A DNA stretch of 64,000 nucleotides from an uncultured Hellea sp. Lineage in GTDB: Bacteria > Pseudomonadota > Alphaproteobacteria > Caulobacterales > Maricaulaceae. Of this stretch, positions 9,850 through 17,785 are shown piece by piece (the stretch's first letter is position 1; the number at the start of each line of letters is the position of its first letter). The notes beneath the pieces were generated by a model. That model did not search any database. It worked only from the letters and a program-made list of their open reading frames with translations, and was not told the DNA's origin. The stretch is from contig CALLMD010000001.1 in NCBI GenBank assembly GCA_938007935.1, positions 186,001 to 250,000 on the forward strand, in the 5' to 3' direction. The position numbers and the translations under genes are program-made.

Positions 9850-11229
9850 TTGGCTTCGCCTTCTAAAACCAATGTCCTAGAAGGCTCTATCACGCGGCAT
9901 GTACTGCGTATGCTTGGGCCATTTTCAATTGCCATTATTGCGATGATCTCAACGGGGATCGTCGATACGATTTATCTAGGCCGCCTCACAGATGTAGCCC
10001 GCCCCAACCTAGCGATTATGGCGCTCGCGGCTTTGGGTTTTGCTTTTCCGCTCACTTTTTTAGGTAATAGCGCCAATATCGGCCTCGGCGCGGGAACAAT
10101 GTCAGCTGTTTCGCGCGCCCTTGGGCAAGGCGATACTGAAAAAGCCAGACGCCATGCAGCCGCCGCAATCTTACTTGGACTTTTTATAATGACGATTCTC
10201 GTCAGCCTGATGTTACTTGTCGCGCCGTCGGTATTGCCATTGGCAGGCGCGTCTGAAGAGGTCGCAAAAATGGCCTTTAGCTATCTAGCCATTTCGCTTC
10301 CGGGTCTTGTAGTTATATCTGTGTCCTCAATGTGTAATAATATATTACGCGCGGCGGGAGAAGCGGCTCTACCTAGCTCCATTATGATTATGGGCGCTGT
10401 TATCAATATCATTCTTGATCCTTTCTTGATTTTCGGATGGGGGCCTTTTCCGCGTATGGAAGTTGCGGGCGCAGCTCTTGCCACATTAATTGGCAACATT
10501 ATGGGGGCCTGTTTCGGGTTCTACCTCGTTTTTTTCCACCGAAAGGCTATTAACTTTGTCGGCATGACCTTTGGCTCCATGAGGCGGGCTTGGACCATTA
10601 TCGGCCAAGTCGGACTACCTGCTGCCGTTACCAACATTATCGTCCCCGCAGCAACTTTTGCAGCCGTGGCTATCATCGGTAATATACTGGGCGAAACCGA
10701 TGTCGCGGCTTTTACTGTTGCCAGCCGCGCGGAGCTTTTATCCGTGGGTATGCTCTATGCGCTCTCTGCCTGTATTGGCGCGATCACGGGACGTAATGGC
10801 GGGGCCGGTAAGACGGAGCGGGTGCGCAAGGCCTTTAAAGTTTGCTATTTGATTTGCGTGATTTGGAGTACAGTGATTGCCGTACTCGTCGCCTTATTTG
10901 CCCCGCAAATCGCGCGGATATTTACTAATGACGCTATATTAATTTCCAAGGCTTTACCCTATTTCTATATCGTCCCGATAACCGTTTTTGCTTATGGCTT
11001 TGTCTTTGTCAGCGCGGCAGGGCTTAACGCCATAGGCCGTCCTATTTATGGCTTTACCTACACAGTTATTCGCTCGCTGGTTTTATATGTCGGACTGATC
11101 TTTATCGGGGTTCAAACGGCGGGTTTAACAGGGGCCTATGTAGGCGTTGCAGCCGCGAACATCATTTCGGGATTGATTGCGATTTATTGGACTTTGAATC
11201 GGGCCCCTATGAGCGCTAAAAAGAGTTAG
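9850..11229 (+). CDS. MATE-family multidrug/cation efflux transporter
   Basis: 459 residues with twelve hydrophobic helices in two related halves, the normal MATE (MatE/NorM/DinF-like) architecture. The first half begins TRHVLRMLGPFSIAIIAMIS and contains FLGNSANIGLGAGTMSAVSRALGQ, including the xGAGTMSAVSRALG signature. The second half repeats this as ALSACIGAITGRNGG. It exports organic cations or drugs using a Na+ or H+ gradient; the substrate is not deducible. The start is a TTG at 9850, five bases after the maeB stop, chosen because family N-termini include the LEGSITRHVLRML stretch. The next ATG (9910) would remove it. Confidence 0.9.
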   Translation: MASPSKTNVLEGSITRHVLRMLGPFSIAIIAMISTGIVDTIYLGRLTDVARPNLAIMALAALGFAFPLTFLGNSANIGLGAGTMSAVSRALGQGDTEKARRHAAAAILLGLFIMTILVSLMLLVAPSVLPLAGASEEVAKMAFSYLAISLPGLVVISVSSMCNNILRAAGEAALPSSIMIMGAVINIILDPFLIFGWGPFPRMEVAGAALATLIGNIMGACFGFYLVFFHRKAINFVGMTFGSMRRAWTIIGQVGLPAAVTNIIVPAATFAAVAIIGNILGETDVAAFTVASRAELLSVGMLYALSACIGAITGRNGGAGKTERVRKAFKVCYLICVIWSTVIAVLVALFAPQIARIFTNDAILISKALPYFYIVPITVFAYGFVFVSAAGLNAIGRPIYGFTYTVIRSLVLYVGLIFIGVQTAGLTGAYVGVAAANIISGLIAIYWTLNRAPMSAKKS

Positions 11230-11313
11230 ATACGCGCATAAAGGTGCTTGATTTTCGTTTCAAATTCTCCCATATGCCGCTGACCAATCCTTACGTAGTA
11301 AGTTCATATCTGT

Positions 11314-11398
11314 GCGGGTGTGGTGGAATTGGTAGACACGCTAGATTTAGGTTCTAGTGCCGCGAGGCGTGAAGGTTCAAGTCCTTTCACCCGTACCA
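11314..11398 (+). tRNA. tRNA-Leu (anticodon UAG)
   Basis: 85 bases with encoded CCA. The acceptor GCGGGTG pairs with CACCCGT. A D-arm (TGGAATTGGTAGACA), an anticodon stem CTAGA/TCTAG around loop TTTAGGT giving anticodon TAG, a long class-II variable arm (TGCCGCGAGGCGT) and the T-arm GGTTCAAGTCC are all present. The long variable arm is typical of tRNA-Leu. It stands between the MATE gene and the convergent folE. There is no integrase or duplicated 3' end nearby, so no sign that it serves as an attachment site. Confidence 0.97.
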
Positions 11399-11429
11399 CT
11401 TGCCGCTAAGGCGACATTTAGCTTCATGT

Positions 11430-12050
11430 TTAAGTCGGTTTAATCAACCGTAAAAATCGCTCTTGCAAAGCGGGGTTTGTTTTAAACTCACCTGTGAATT
11501 GTGTTGTGATGGTCGAAACATTGGGATGATGCACGCCGCGCGTACTCATACATTGATGAACCGCGTCAATCATCACGGCGGAGCCGCGCGGTTTAAGGGC
11601 GCTATCAATCGCCTCCGCGATTTGAGCTGTCATCGTTTCCTGCGTTTGAAGGCGCTTGGCGAATATTTCGACGACTTTGACAAGTTTGGATATGCCCACC
11701 ACCTTATCCGTGGGCAGATAAGCGACATAGGCTGTGCCTAGAAATGGCGCCATATGATGCTCACAATGACTTTCAACGTCGATTTCGCGCAAGATAACCA
11801 TATCGTCATAGCCCGAAACATCTTCAAAGACGCGCGAGAGTTCATCTTCGGGCTTCAGGTCATAACCACGAAACCATTCTTTATAAGCATTAACCACACG
11901 CTTAGGCGTGTCTTTCAGACCTTCACGATCAGGATTGTCACCGGCCCAGGCGATAAGCGTGCGCACAGCGTCCATCGCCGCCTCTTTAGACGGGCGCGGC
12001 GCGCCATTCACTGCTTTCAGAACGGGCTTTTTTGGTGTTTCTTTACTCAT
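11430..12050 (-). CDS. folE: GTP cyclohydrolase I
   Basis: 206 residues; converts GTP to 7,8-dihydroneopterin triphosphate at the head of folate (tetrahydropterin) synthesis. Zinc ligands are seen in [11 protein letters not shown] (Cys and His) and in HQCMSTRGV (second Cys). Other family blocks are [14 protein letters not shown] (about 39-52) and [11 protein letters not shown]. The N-terminal 30 residues are low in conservation. Start ATG 12050. It is convergent with tRNA-Leu and has a long gene-free stretch upstream. Confidence 0.97.
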   Translation of the reverse strand: MSKETPKKPVLKAVNGAPRPSKEAAMDAVRTLIAWAGDNPDREGLKDTPKRVVNAYKEWFRGYDLKPEDELSRVFEDVSGYDDMVILREIDVESHCEHHMAPFLGTAYVAYLPTDKVVGISKLVKVVEIFAKRLQTQETMTAQIAEAIDSALKPRGSAVMIDAVHQCMSTRGVHHPNVSTITTQFTGEFKTNPALQERFLRLIKPT

Positions 12051-12252
12051 GACGGCTCCTTTAGCCTATCTAAGGTGCAAAAAGCCAGCCACAAAAGCGC
12101 GCAGGGCTTATACAGATATGTAGGCGATTGATCTAATTTAAACAAAAGACGGATTTACCCTGCCACCTGACTCGGATTTAAAAAAAATCCGCTAATCAGT
12201 TGAATTTATCGAAGATAAAATCAACAGAACCTGCCAACAAAAAGTGGACAGT

Positions 12253-12320
12253 CCGCAGAGTCAGGTACCCTGATGGAGTACCAAATAAAAAAAGTGTTTT
12301 ACAGGGCCCTGACCCTGCGG
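12253..12320. repeat. Long imperfect hairpin in non-coding region
   Basis: CCGCAGAGTCAGG (12253-12265) pairs with CCTGACCCTGCGG (12308-12320) with one A-C mismatch. Directly inside it CCCTG (12268-12272) pairs with CAGGG (12302-12306), leaving a 29-base A-rich loop. About 18 base pairs in all, on either strand. There is no U-run of terminator type after it. It may be part of a small RNA or a remnant of a mobile repeat. Confidence 0.55.
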
Positions 12321-12654
12321 CGATGATTTTTGTGTAGCGGTCTCTTCGACTTTCCCGCAGTTACACCCGTACACGATCTCATTTTCCAAATCGCTAAGTG
12401 CAGCGGTCAGACTCCTCCACAAAGACCCGGCACCTCTGCAGTCGTAACTCCGCAGCGCTCAGTCTCACCGTCTAACCCACCGCTAAGCCAACGATCACTC
12501 AACTATCCGTGCGGGTCAAAACTTACATCATCGAGGATAGTTTCCCGACGATACAAGGAATATAACCCCACTTCGATAGAGTGAGGATTAATCTCTTAAT
12601 CCCTAAAGAAAATAGGGATTTAGCGGCGTTCCCATTGAGGACCTATTTTTTGAT

Positions 12655-12732
12655 GTCATCCCGGCCTTGAGCCGGGACCCATCCATAAACACCGAAATTT
12701 GTCGTTAGGTCCCAGCTCAAGGCTGGGATGAC
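12655..12732. repeat. Palindromic intergenic repeat (REP-like pair)
   Basis: Two 25-base arms in inverted orientation: 12655-12679 (GTCATCCCGGCCTTGAGCCG then GGACC) and 12708-12732 (GGTCCCAGCTCAAGGCTGGG then ATGAC), separated by 28 bases. The arms are imperfect inverse copies. Each arm also carries a small internal palindrome around CTTGAG/CTCAAG (for example CCCGGC-CTTGA-GCCGGG). The GTCATCCCGG...GCCGGGACC word is familiar to me as a dispersed intergenic element in Alphaproteobacteria. No second copy is in this window. Confidence 0.8.
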
Positions 12733-12822
12733 AATCATATGAGTGAGTTTATACTCTAATGACGATCAGGACACTATATATTAATGCTTTTTGTGTAATT
12801 GCTACCTAGGGAGGAATTAGGG

Positions 12823-13197
12823 GTGATATATTTAAGCGTTGCAGCAGTTCTTGGTATTTGTGTTGGTATATTCAGCATTTATCATCAACGGACTTTCATG
12901 GTCATTTTACTTGGTCTTCCGCCTATAATTATTGGCTGTATAAATTTCTTTGCGCCAACTTTGATGGTTCTCGGCGTGAATGAAGGCTCTGGAATGTCAG
13001 GCGTAATGAATATGTATTATGGCTTGCCGAAAGTCATCCAAACAAGCATCATTGTCTTTCCGATGTGTCTTTTCATTGGACGTATGTTTGCGTGGCTGCG
13101 GGTCAGACTTGGAAAGCCGAAACAAGAATGTCCAAAAGCCCGTAAAAAACGTATTCTAAAAGAATATGGATACACTAAAATGCCAGAGTGGCATTAA
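12823..13197 (+). CDS. Small multi-pass membrane protein of unknown function
   Basis: 124 residues with three likely membrane helices: YLSVAAVLGICVGIFSIYH (about 3-21), TFMVILLGLPPIIIGCINFF (about 25-44) and TSIIVFPMCLFIGRMFAWL (about 78-96). A basic cytoplasmic tail follows (RLGKPKQECPKARKKRILKE). I chose the GTG at 12823 because a strong GGGAGGA ribosome site lies eight bases before it. A TTG at 12799 is in frame but has no ribosome site. No family recognised. It is a single gene between the repeat-bearing stretch and a convergent DUF5710 gene. Confidence 0.65.
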   Translation: MIYLSVAAVLGICVGIFSIYHQRTFMVILLGLPPIIIGCINFFAPTLMVLGVNEGSGMSGVMNMYYGLPKVIQTSIIVFPMCLFIGRMFAWLRVRLGKPKQECPKARKKRILKEYGYTKMPEWH

Positions 13198-13210
13198 ATC
13201 ACTATAAGTT

Positions 13211-13435
13211 TTAACCCGCTAACGGTAATTCAAAATTCTCGTTTTGTGCGGGATGCTGTTGTGGTGATTTAACGTCCGCCGCTTCGCCGCGCCATTTAAA
13301 GATAGTGGCCAGAGGCGAACCTACAGGACAATACCAACGCTGAACGGAGGGATCCCAGCGGGCCCCCAGACGTTTGGCAAGTTCCCTATCGGCATATTTA
13401 ACGTTCAAAAATTTTTTTGCAGGTCTACGTGACAT
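13211..13435 (-). CDS. DUF5710 domain protein
   Basis: 74 residues from ATG 13435 (MSRRPAKKFLNVKYADREL). Residues 9-50 match the DUF5710 pattern: FLNVKYADRELAKRLGARWD, then VQRWYCPVGSPLATIFKW. The invariant GARWD and RWYCP features are both present. This small domain is often fused to DNA primases, TraC-like or conjugation-related proteins, but here it stands alone. Function unknown. The tail is polar and low in complexity (SPQQHPAQNENFEL). Confidence 0.8.
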   Translation of the reverse strand: MSRRPAKKFLNVKYADRELAKRLGARWDPSVQRWYCPVGSPLATIFKWRGEAADVKSPQQHPAQNENFELPLAG

Positions 13436-13582
13436 AGGACATCCTATTATATTATTCGAATTGAAATGAGAACATAACAAGAACATGCTAGGAAATCAAT
13501 CCTAATATGCAGTTATTTTATTCGACACAGAATCAAATGCCTCCTAGTTTTGAAAAACGAATCAATTTGGAGGGGGAGCTGA

Positions 13583-13801
13583 ATGAGTGCGTTAAAACCC
13601 GGCGATATCGTTCACCTCAACAGTGGAGGGCCCGCTATGACGTTAGAAACGCTTGGCACGGGTAAACGCGTTATCGCGCGCTGCACCTGGTTTGATGGCC
13701 CTAATAAAAATAGCGAGAATTTCGTTGTCACCTCGCTCAAGGCTTACAAGCCTGTACAAAAACCTATTGTTGATCTGGTCAAGAAAAGAGCAAGTTTTTA
13801 A
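13583..13801 (+). CDS. YodC-family small protein (DUF2158)
   Basis: 72 residues matching the DUF2158/YodC pattern: LKPGDIVHLNSGGPAMTLET near the N-terminus, then ARCTWFDGPNKNSENFVVTS with the C-x-W-F motif typical of the family. It is a small beta-barrel-like cytoplasmic protein of unknown role. A strong ribosome site (GGAGGGGGAG) precedes the ATG. It is divergent from the DUF5710 gene across a 150-base AT-rich promoter region and convergent with the desaturase gene. Confidence 0.88.
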   Translation: MSALKPGDIVHLNSGGPAMTLETLGTGKRVIARCTWFDGPNKNSENFVVTSLKAYKPVQKPIVDLVKKRASF

Positions 13802-13828
13802 GCCCTTCTTTTAAGAGCCATAATATTC

Positions 13829-14845
13829 TTAAGCGCAGGCTGTTTTGCGGGTTGAGAACGACACCATTTTCTTGCGGGTTTCGCACCACAAAGCCAATCT
13901 GACCGTCTTAAAGCTCTGCCATAATGTTAAGCGGCCGACAGTCTTAAGCTCGGGATGTGCTTTTAAAATACGCGGTAATTGATAGAACGGAATACGGCTA
14001 GAGAGATGGTGTACATGATGCACGCCAATATTCCCCGTGACCCACATAAGCGGGGCGGGCAAATCATAGTAAGAGCTACCATGCAGCGCTGCATCTTCGC
14101 GGGTCCATTCTTGTGTGCGCGACCAATGGGTTTCGTCAAATTGATGCTGGACATAAAACATCCACACGCCAATCGATGCGCCAATGATGATGATAGGCGT
14201 TTGAATCAAGAGGAACGCTTTGAGACCCACCCCCCAAATCAAAAGACCATAGAGAATGGCAACGCCTAAATTTGTTGTCAGCGTGCTAATCCACGGCATT
14301 TTTCGTTTCATCGCGCCAATAGGCAAGCGATTGGCGAGAATAAAGACATAGGCTGGCCCCACACCAAACATCACAACGGGATGACGGTATAGACGATATT
14401 TAAGCTTTTCAAATTTGCTCAGCGCCTCATATTCTTCAACCGTGAGCGTTGTAATGTCATCTCCCATACCGCGCCGATCAAGATTACCGGAACCTGCATG
14501 GTGAAGCGCGTGACCGCGCCGCCAATGATCATAAGGGGTCAGCGTCATTAAGCTGATAAAACGCCCGACCCAATTATTCGCATTTTTGTGCGAAAACATC
14601 GACCCATGTCCACAATCATGCTGGATGATAAAGAGCCTGACAATCAGCCCCCCCGCAGGAATGACGCCAAGCAAGGCCCAGTAATGTCCTTGCCCGAGAA
14701 GCGCCCACATGCCGGCCCAAAGCGCAAGGAACGGAATGAGCGTAATAAGTAACTCAAAAATGGCGCGCCCATTTTCTGCGCTGCGATAAGGCGCTAAGCG
14801 GTTAAACCAAAGCTTTGCGCTTGCAGCGGGGTTGGGAAGTGTCAT
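13829..14845 (-). CDS. Fatty acid desaturase
   Basis: 338 residues; membrane-bound non-haem di-iron desaturase of acyl-lipid type. The three histidine boxes are present: HDCGH (76-80), HWRRGHALHH (107-116, with RGHALHH) and HHVHH (about 275-279). Hydrophobic pairs flank them (FELLITLIPFLALWAGMWAL about 30-49; YWALLGVIPAGGLIVRLFI about 55-73; two more about 170-225). It would introduce cis double bonds into membrane acyl chains and so tune fluidity. Regiospecificity cannot be told. Single gene with its own upstream region. Confidence 0.93.
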   Translation of the reverse strand: MTLPNPAASAKLWFNRLAPYRSAENGRAIFELLITLIPFLALWAGMWALLGQGHYWALLGVIPAGGLIVRLFIIQHDCGHGSMFSHKNANNWVGRFISLMTLTPYDHWRRGHALHHAGSGNLDRRGMGDDITTLTVEEYEALSKFEKLKYRLYRHPVVMFGVGPAYVFILANRLPIGAMKRKMPWISTLTTNLGVAILYGLLIWGVGLKAFLLIQTPIIIIGASIGVWMFYVQHQFDETHWSRTQEWTREDAALHGSSYYDLPAPLMWVTGNIGVHHVHHLSSRIPFYQLPRILKAHPELKTVGRLTLWQSFKTVRLALWCETRKKMVSFSTRKTACA

Positions 14846-14962
14846 TTATCAGCCTTAAAAATTCATCAGTTGAAAAAGAATCAACGTGAGGAGATTCTGT
14901 TACCAATTTATGAAGTCTCAAGCAGGAATTACACCTAAATAATTGGAGAGAAAGCAGTTCGC

Positions 14963-15871
14963 CTATTGATCAAGCTTTTTTGCGAGTGCTTGGGCGAGTT
15001 TCTGCGCGCCTTCATTTTCTGCGCCCTCACCTTTAGCGTGCGCCAGATAAAGATAAGGCTCTATCATTTCAAGCTCGATGAGTTTGAGGCGGCCATCAAG
15101 GCCTCGCAGCAAATCCACACGCGCATAGAGCGGCGTAAAATCAAGAGCATTTAACACAGCCCGCGCAGAGGCCCGCTCGGCGCTTGAAGGCTCATAAGTC
15201 TCTTCCGTCCCGCCATAAAGAGACTGTATGCGGTAATCCCCCTTTTTAGGCCGTTTGATAAGGCCGTGAGAAAATTGTCCGCCGAAATAAAGAAATGAAT
15301 ATTCACCCTCATCTATCACGCTGGGAAGAAAGGCTTGTATCATCGCGCCTTCGGGCGGGAGCTCATCTTTGCTGGGAAAGGAATCGCCTTTTTTATATAG
15401 CACCTGCCGCCACGCCCCGCCGCCAATTTGAGGTTTAATCACCAGCGTGTCCGTTTCCAATTCAGCGAAAGCCTTGTTCACAGCCCTTTCGCTGACCCGG
15501 TCCACAGTTATTGTGCCGATAACAGGCGCGCCTTCGTGTTCAAGCTCATCTAAATAGGATTTATTGGCATTCCATTTTAAGGTCGAAAACTTATTAAAAA
15601 GCTTTGTCTTAGCCTCTATCTTGGCCATCTCAGCGGTGAATGCGATTTCATTACCCTCAAAATAGTCCCAGACCAATAAGGGCAGCATGGCGTCATATTC
15701 ATCCGCTTTCTCAGACGCGCCGCGCCAAGGTATAAGATCAAGCGCCATGCCCTGCGCGGCAAAAGCAGGGACGAGCTTTCCCATCTCTTCGTCGCGCTCA
15801 AAAAAGTCGGCCCGTTCATCAGGATGACCCGGCATCATATTATCTGAGGCCAGAATAGCTACCTTTTTCAT
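14963..15871 (-). CDS. ATP-grasp ligase, prokaryotic glutathione-synthetase-like
   Basis: 302 residues with an ATP-grasp core. The lysine strand and glycine loop are in TLVIKPQIGGGAWRQVLYKK (about 145-164). The adenine-binding strand is MIQAFLPSVIDEGEYSFLYF (about 182-201), and the metal-binding end is LIELEMIEPYLYL (about 268-280). Homologues are usually annotated as glutathione synthetase-type ATP-grasp or as RimK/DcsG-like ligases that join a carboxylate to an amine. The substrate is not deducible. True glutathione synthetase (GshB) is normally linked to gshA, which is not here. It is divergent from the PfkB kinase gene. Confidence 0.85.
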   Translation of the reverse strand: MKKVAILASDNMMPGHPDERADFFERDEEMGKLVPAFAAQGMALDLIPWRGASEKADEYDAMLPLLVWDYFEGNEIAFTAEMAKIEAKTKLFNKFSTLKWNANKSYLDELEHEGAPVIGTITVDRVSERAVNKAFAELETDTLVIKPQIGGGAWRQVLYKKGDSFPSKDELPPEGAMIQAFLPSVIDEGEYSFLYFGGQFSHGLIKRPKKGDYRIQSLYGGTEETYEPSSAERASARAVLNALDFTPLYARVDLLRGLDGRLKLIELEMIEPYLYLAHAKGEGAENEGAQKLAQALAKKLDQ

Positions 15872-15937
15872 TTCACAAACTCCGTAAAATCCGTTAGCGG
15901 GATAAGCCTATACGCTTCATCCAACAAGGACTTTCAA

Positions 15938-16912
15938 ATGAAAACGCAGTATGACGTTATTGGCATTGGCAACGCAATTATGGATATAATATCACCTGTT
16001 TCTGAGGCGTTTTTAAAAACACATGACATGGATAAGGGCGGGATGGCGCTTATCGACCAGCCGCGGGCTTTAAAGCTCAATAAGGCCCTCTCCTCTGGAG
16101 GTAAAACGCAAGAAATTGCGGGCGGCTCGGCCGCCAATACCATGGTCGGAATTTCGGCGCTGGGTTGCCGCGCAGCCTATATCGGAAAAGTGGCCGATGA
16201 CGCGATTGGTAAGCGGCTCTCTAAAGGGTTTAATGATGTGAATGTTGATTTTTCAACCAAGCCCATCACGAAAGGCCCCGCCAGCGCGCGATGTATGATT
16301 GCTGTCACTCCAGATGGCGAGCGCACCATGAACACCTTTCTTGGTGCCTCCAGCCACTTTACCCCTAGCGATGTTACGAAATCCAAAATCGAAGCCGCCA
16401 AGGTACTATATCTTGAAGGCTATTTATTCGATGCCGAGCCCGCCAAAAAAGCTTTCGTGCGCGCCTCTGAAATAGCCCAAGCGGCAGGCCGCCAAGTCGC
16501 GCTGACGTTATCGGATAGTTTTTGTGTTGGCCGTCACCGCGAGAGCTTTCGCCACCTTGTGGATAACCATGTGGATATCCTGTTCGCAAATGAAGATGAA
16601 ATTCTCAGCCTTTATGAGACGGACCGCTTGGATACGGCCCTTGATAACCTCACAAAAACCAAGACAATTGCCTGTATTACGCGCAGTGAGAAAGGCTCTA
16701 TCATTCAAGACCATGAGAGGCGTTATCTTGTCCATGCTGCCCCTGTGGATAAAGTTGTGGATACAACGGGCGCAGGCGATCAATATGCAGCCGGCGTCTT
16801 AGCGGGCCGCGCTATGGGGCTTGGCTGGAAAGATGCTGGCTATTTGGGCAGCCTTTGCGCTGCAGAAGTTATTAGCCATTATGGCGCAAGGCCCGAACGC
16901 GAAATCGTTTAA
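15938..16912 (+). CDS. PfkB-family carbohydrate/nucleoside kinase (adenosine-kinase-like)
   Basis: 324 residues of the ribokinase/PfkB fold. The N-terminal strand is YDVIGIGNAIMDII, the substrate glycine motif is AGGSAANTMVGISALG (about 68-83), and the catalytic signature is VVDTTGAGDQYAAGVLAGRA (about 274-293), where the aspartate of GAGD is the base. The layout most resembles alphaproteobacterial adenosine/ribose-type kinases. Start ATG 15938; a ribosome site (AAGGA) lies just before. Substrate specificity is inference. Confidence 0.9.
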   Translation: MKTQYDVIGIGNAIMDIISPVSEAFLKTHDMDKGGMALIDQPRALKLNKALSSGGKTQEIAGGSAANTMVGISALGCRAAYIGKVADDAIGKRLSKGFNDVNVDFSTKPITKGPASARCMIAVTPDGERTMNTFLGASSHFTPSDVTKSKIEAAKVLYLEGYLFDAEPAKKAFVRASEIAQAAGRQVALTLSDSFCVGRHRESFRHLVDNHVDILFANEDEILSLYETDRLDTALDNLTKTKTIACITRSEKGSIIQDHERRYLVHAAPVDKVVDTTGAGDQYAAGVLAGRAMGLGWKDAGYLGSLCAAEVISHYGARPEREIV

Positions 16913-16923
16913 AACTGAGCGCG

Positions 16924-16938
16924 TTAACCCCGCATTAA
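16924..16938 (+). promoter_or_regulatory. CtrA-type box (TTAA-N7-TTAA)
   Basis: TTAACCCCGCATTAACC gives two TTAA half-sites with exactly seven bases between, the consensus bound by the cell-cycle regulator CtrA in Alphaproteobacteria. It sits 124 bases upstream of lolA and just past the PfkB kinase stop. The match is exact; binding is inference. Confidence 0.6.
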
Positions 16939-17061
16939 CCATAAACATGACAACCCTTAAAGATGGGGGTTTTGTAACTTTTCTGAACTCAATATTCAGC
17001 CCCTGTTAAACTGGTTTCAGCTAAGACAGGCAAGACTTAGAGACTAATCAAAGGATTCGTC

Positions 17062-17733
17062 ATGAAAAAAGTATTGATGCTGACCGCCGCTATTGCTGTG
17101 ATTGTGCCCGCAGCCCACGCACAGCTACAACAAGCGCAAGTCCAAATGGCGCAAGCCGCCGCGCCTATGGCCGCTTTTACGGATCCACGTAACGTGCCCG
17201 CAGATTTAGCGCGCGTTGACGCGGCCATGAATAGCACAGTCAGCTTTTCTGGACGCTTTGCGCAATATGCCTCTGATGGTTCATTTGCGCAGGGTCAGGT
17301 CTATATTAAACGCCCCGGCAAGCTCCGCTTTGAATATGACGCGCCTAATCCGCTTCTTATCGTCTCTGACGGCGTGACCCTGACGCAGCAAGATAAGGCC
17401 CTAGAGACCATTGACCGTGTGCCGCTTTCAGCGACGCCGCTTAATTATTTCCTCAAGGAAAATATCAATCTTGAAAATGACACCGAAGTCACCTCGCTCA
17501 TCAAAACCTATAATGAATGGCGCGTCACAGCCCGTGACGGGTCCGGCGAAATGGACGGGGCTATCACCATGGTTTATGACGCCAATACTTTAGCCCTGAA
17601 AGAATGGATTATCGCCGATAGTTTTGGCGGAGAAACAAAAGTTCTTTTATCTGATCTGAAGTATAATGAGCGTATCAATCCAAGGCTCTTTGTCCTGCGG
17701 GATGAAAGCCGCCGTGAGCGCCGCCGCAGATAA
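17062..17733 (+). CDS. lolA: Outer-membrane lipoprotein carrier LolA-like protein
   Basis: 223 residues with a cleavable signal peptide (MKKVLMLTAAIAVIVPAAHA). The LolA fold follows: FSGRFAQYASDGSFAQGQVY (about 56-75), RPGKLRFEYDAPNPLLIVSD (about 80-99) and the second repeat VTARDGSGEMDGAITMVYDA. It would ferry lipoproteins through the periplasm from the LolCDE complex to the outer membrane. The arginine-rich tail (RDESRRERRRR) is unusual for mature LolA. Likely driven from the 149-base region upstream, which holds a CtrA-type box; xth follows 52 bases on. Confidence 0.9.
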   Translation: MKKVLMLTAAIAVIVPAAHAQLQQAQVQMAQAAAPMAAFTDPRNVPADLARVDAAMNSTVSFSGRFAQYASDGSFAQGQVYIKRPGKLRFEYDAPNPLLIVSDGVTLTQQDKALETIDRVPLSATPLNYFLKENINLENDTEVTSLIKTYNEWRVTARDGSGEMDGAITMVYDANTLALKEWIIADSFGGETKVLLSDLKYNERINPRLFVLRDESRRERRRR

Positions 17734-17785
17734 TTCTTCCTAGATAATTCTTGGCCTTGTGAATGAGGTGGGCTAGTCCCCTCTC

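Larger units (their letters stand above)
12051..12822. other. 772-base gene-free stretch with structured elements
   Basis: No frame here has convincing coding character. Seen inside: a short hairpin CGGATTT-AAAAA-AAATCCG (12173-12191), a long imperfect hairpin (12253-12320), AACTATCC...GGATAGTT inverted over 26 bases (about 12505-12546), an 8-bp hairpin AATCCCTA/TAGGGATT (12598-12620) and a palindromic repeat (12655-12732). One minus-strand frame between two stops (about 12209-12371) reads 54 residues ending VHFLLAGSVDFIFDKFN but has no ATG. It could be a gene remnant. tRNA, tmRNA and SRP RNA signatures were looked for and not found. Confidence 0.6.

Noticed and set aside
11314-11398. tRNA-Leu as an integration site for a genomic island
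   Set aside because: No duplicated 3' tRNA end, no integrase, and ordinary core genes on both sides.
12330-12584. 84-codon plus-strand frame in the gene-poor stretch
   Set aside because: GTG start without ribosome site, biased S/P/R composition, no recognisable motif, crosses inverted repeats.
12051-12650. tmRNA, SRP RNA or RNase P RNA
   Set aside because: No alphaproteobacterial tag-peptide coding stretch, no tRNA-like acceptor arm, and none of the conserved cores of these RNAs was found.
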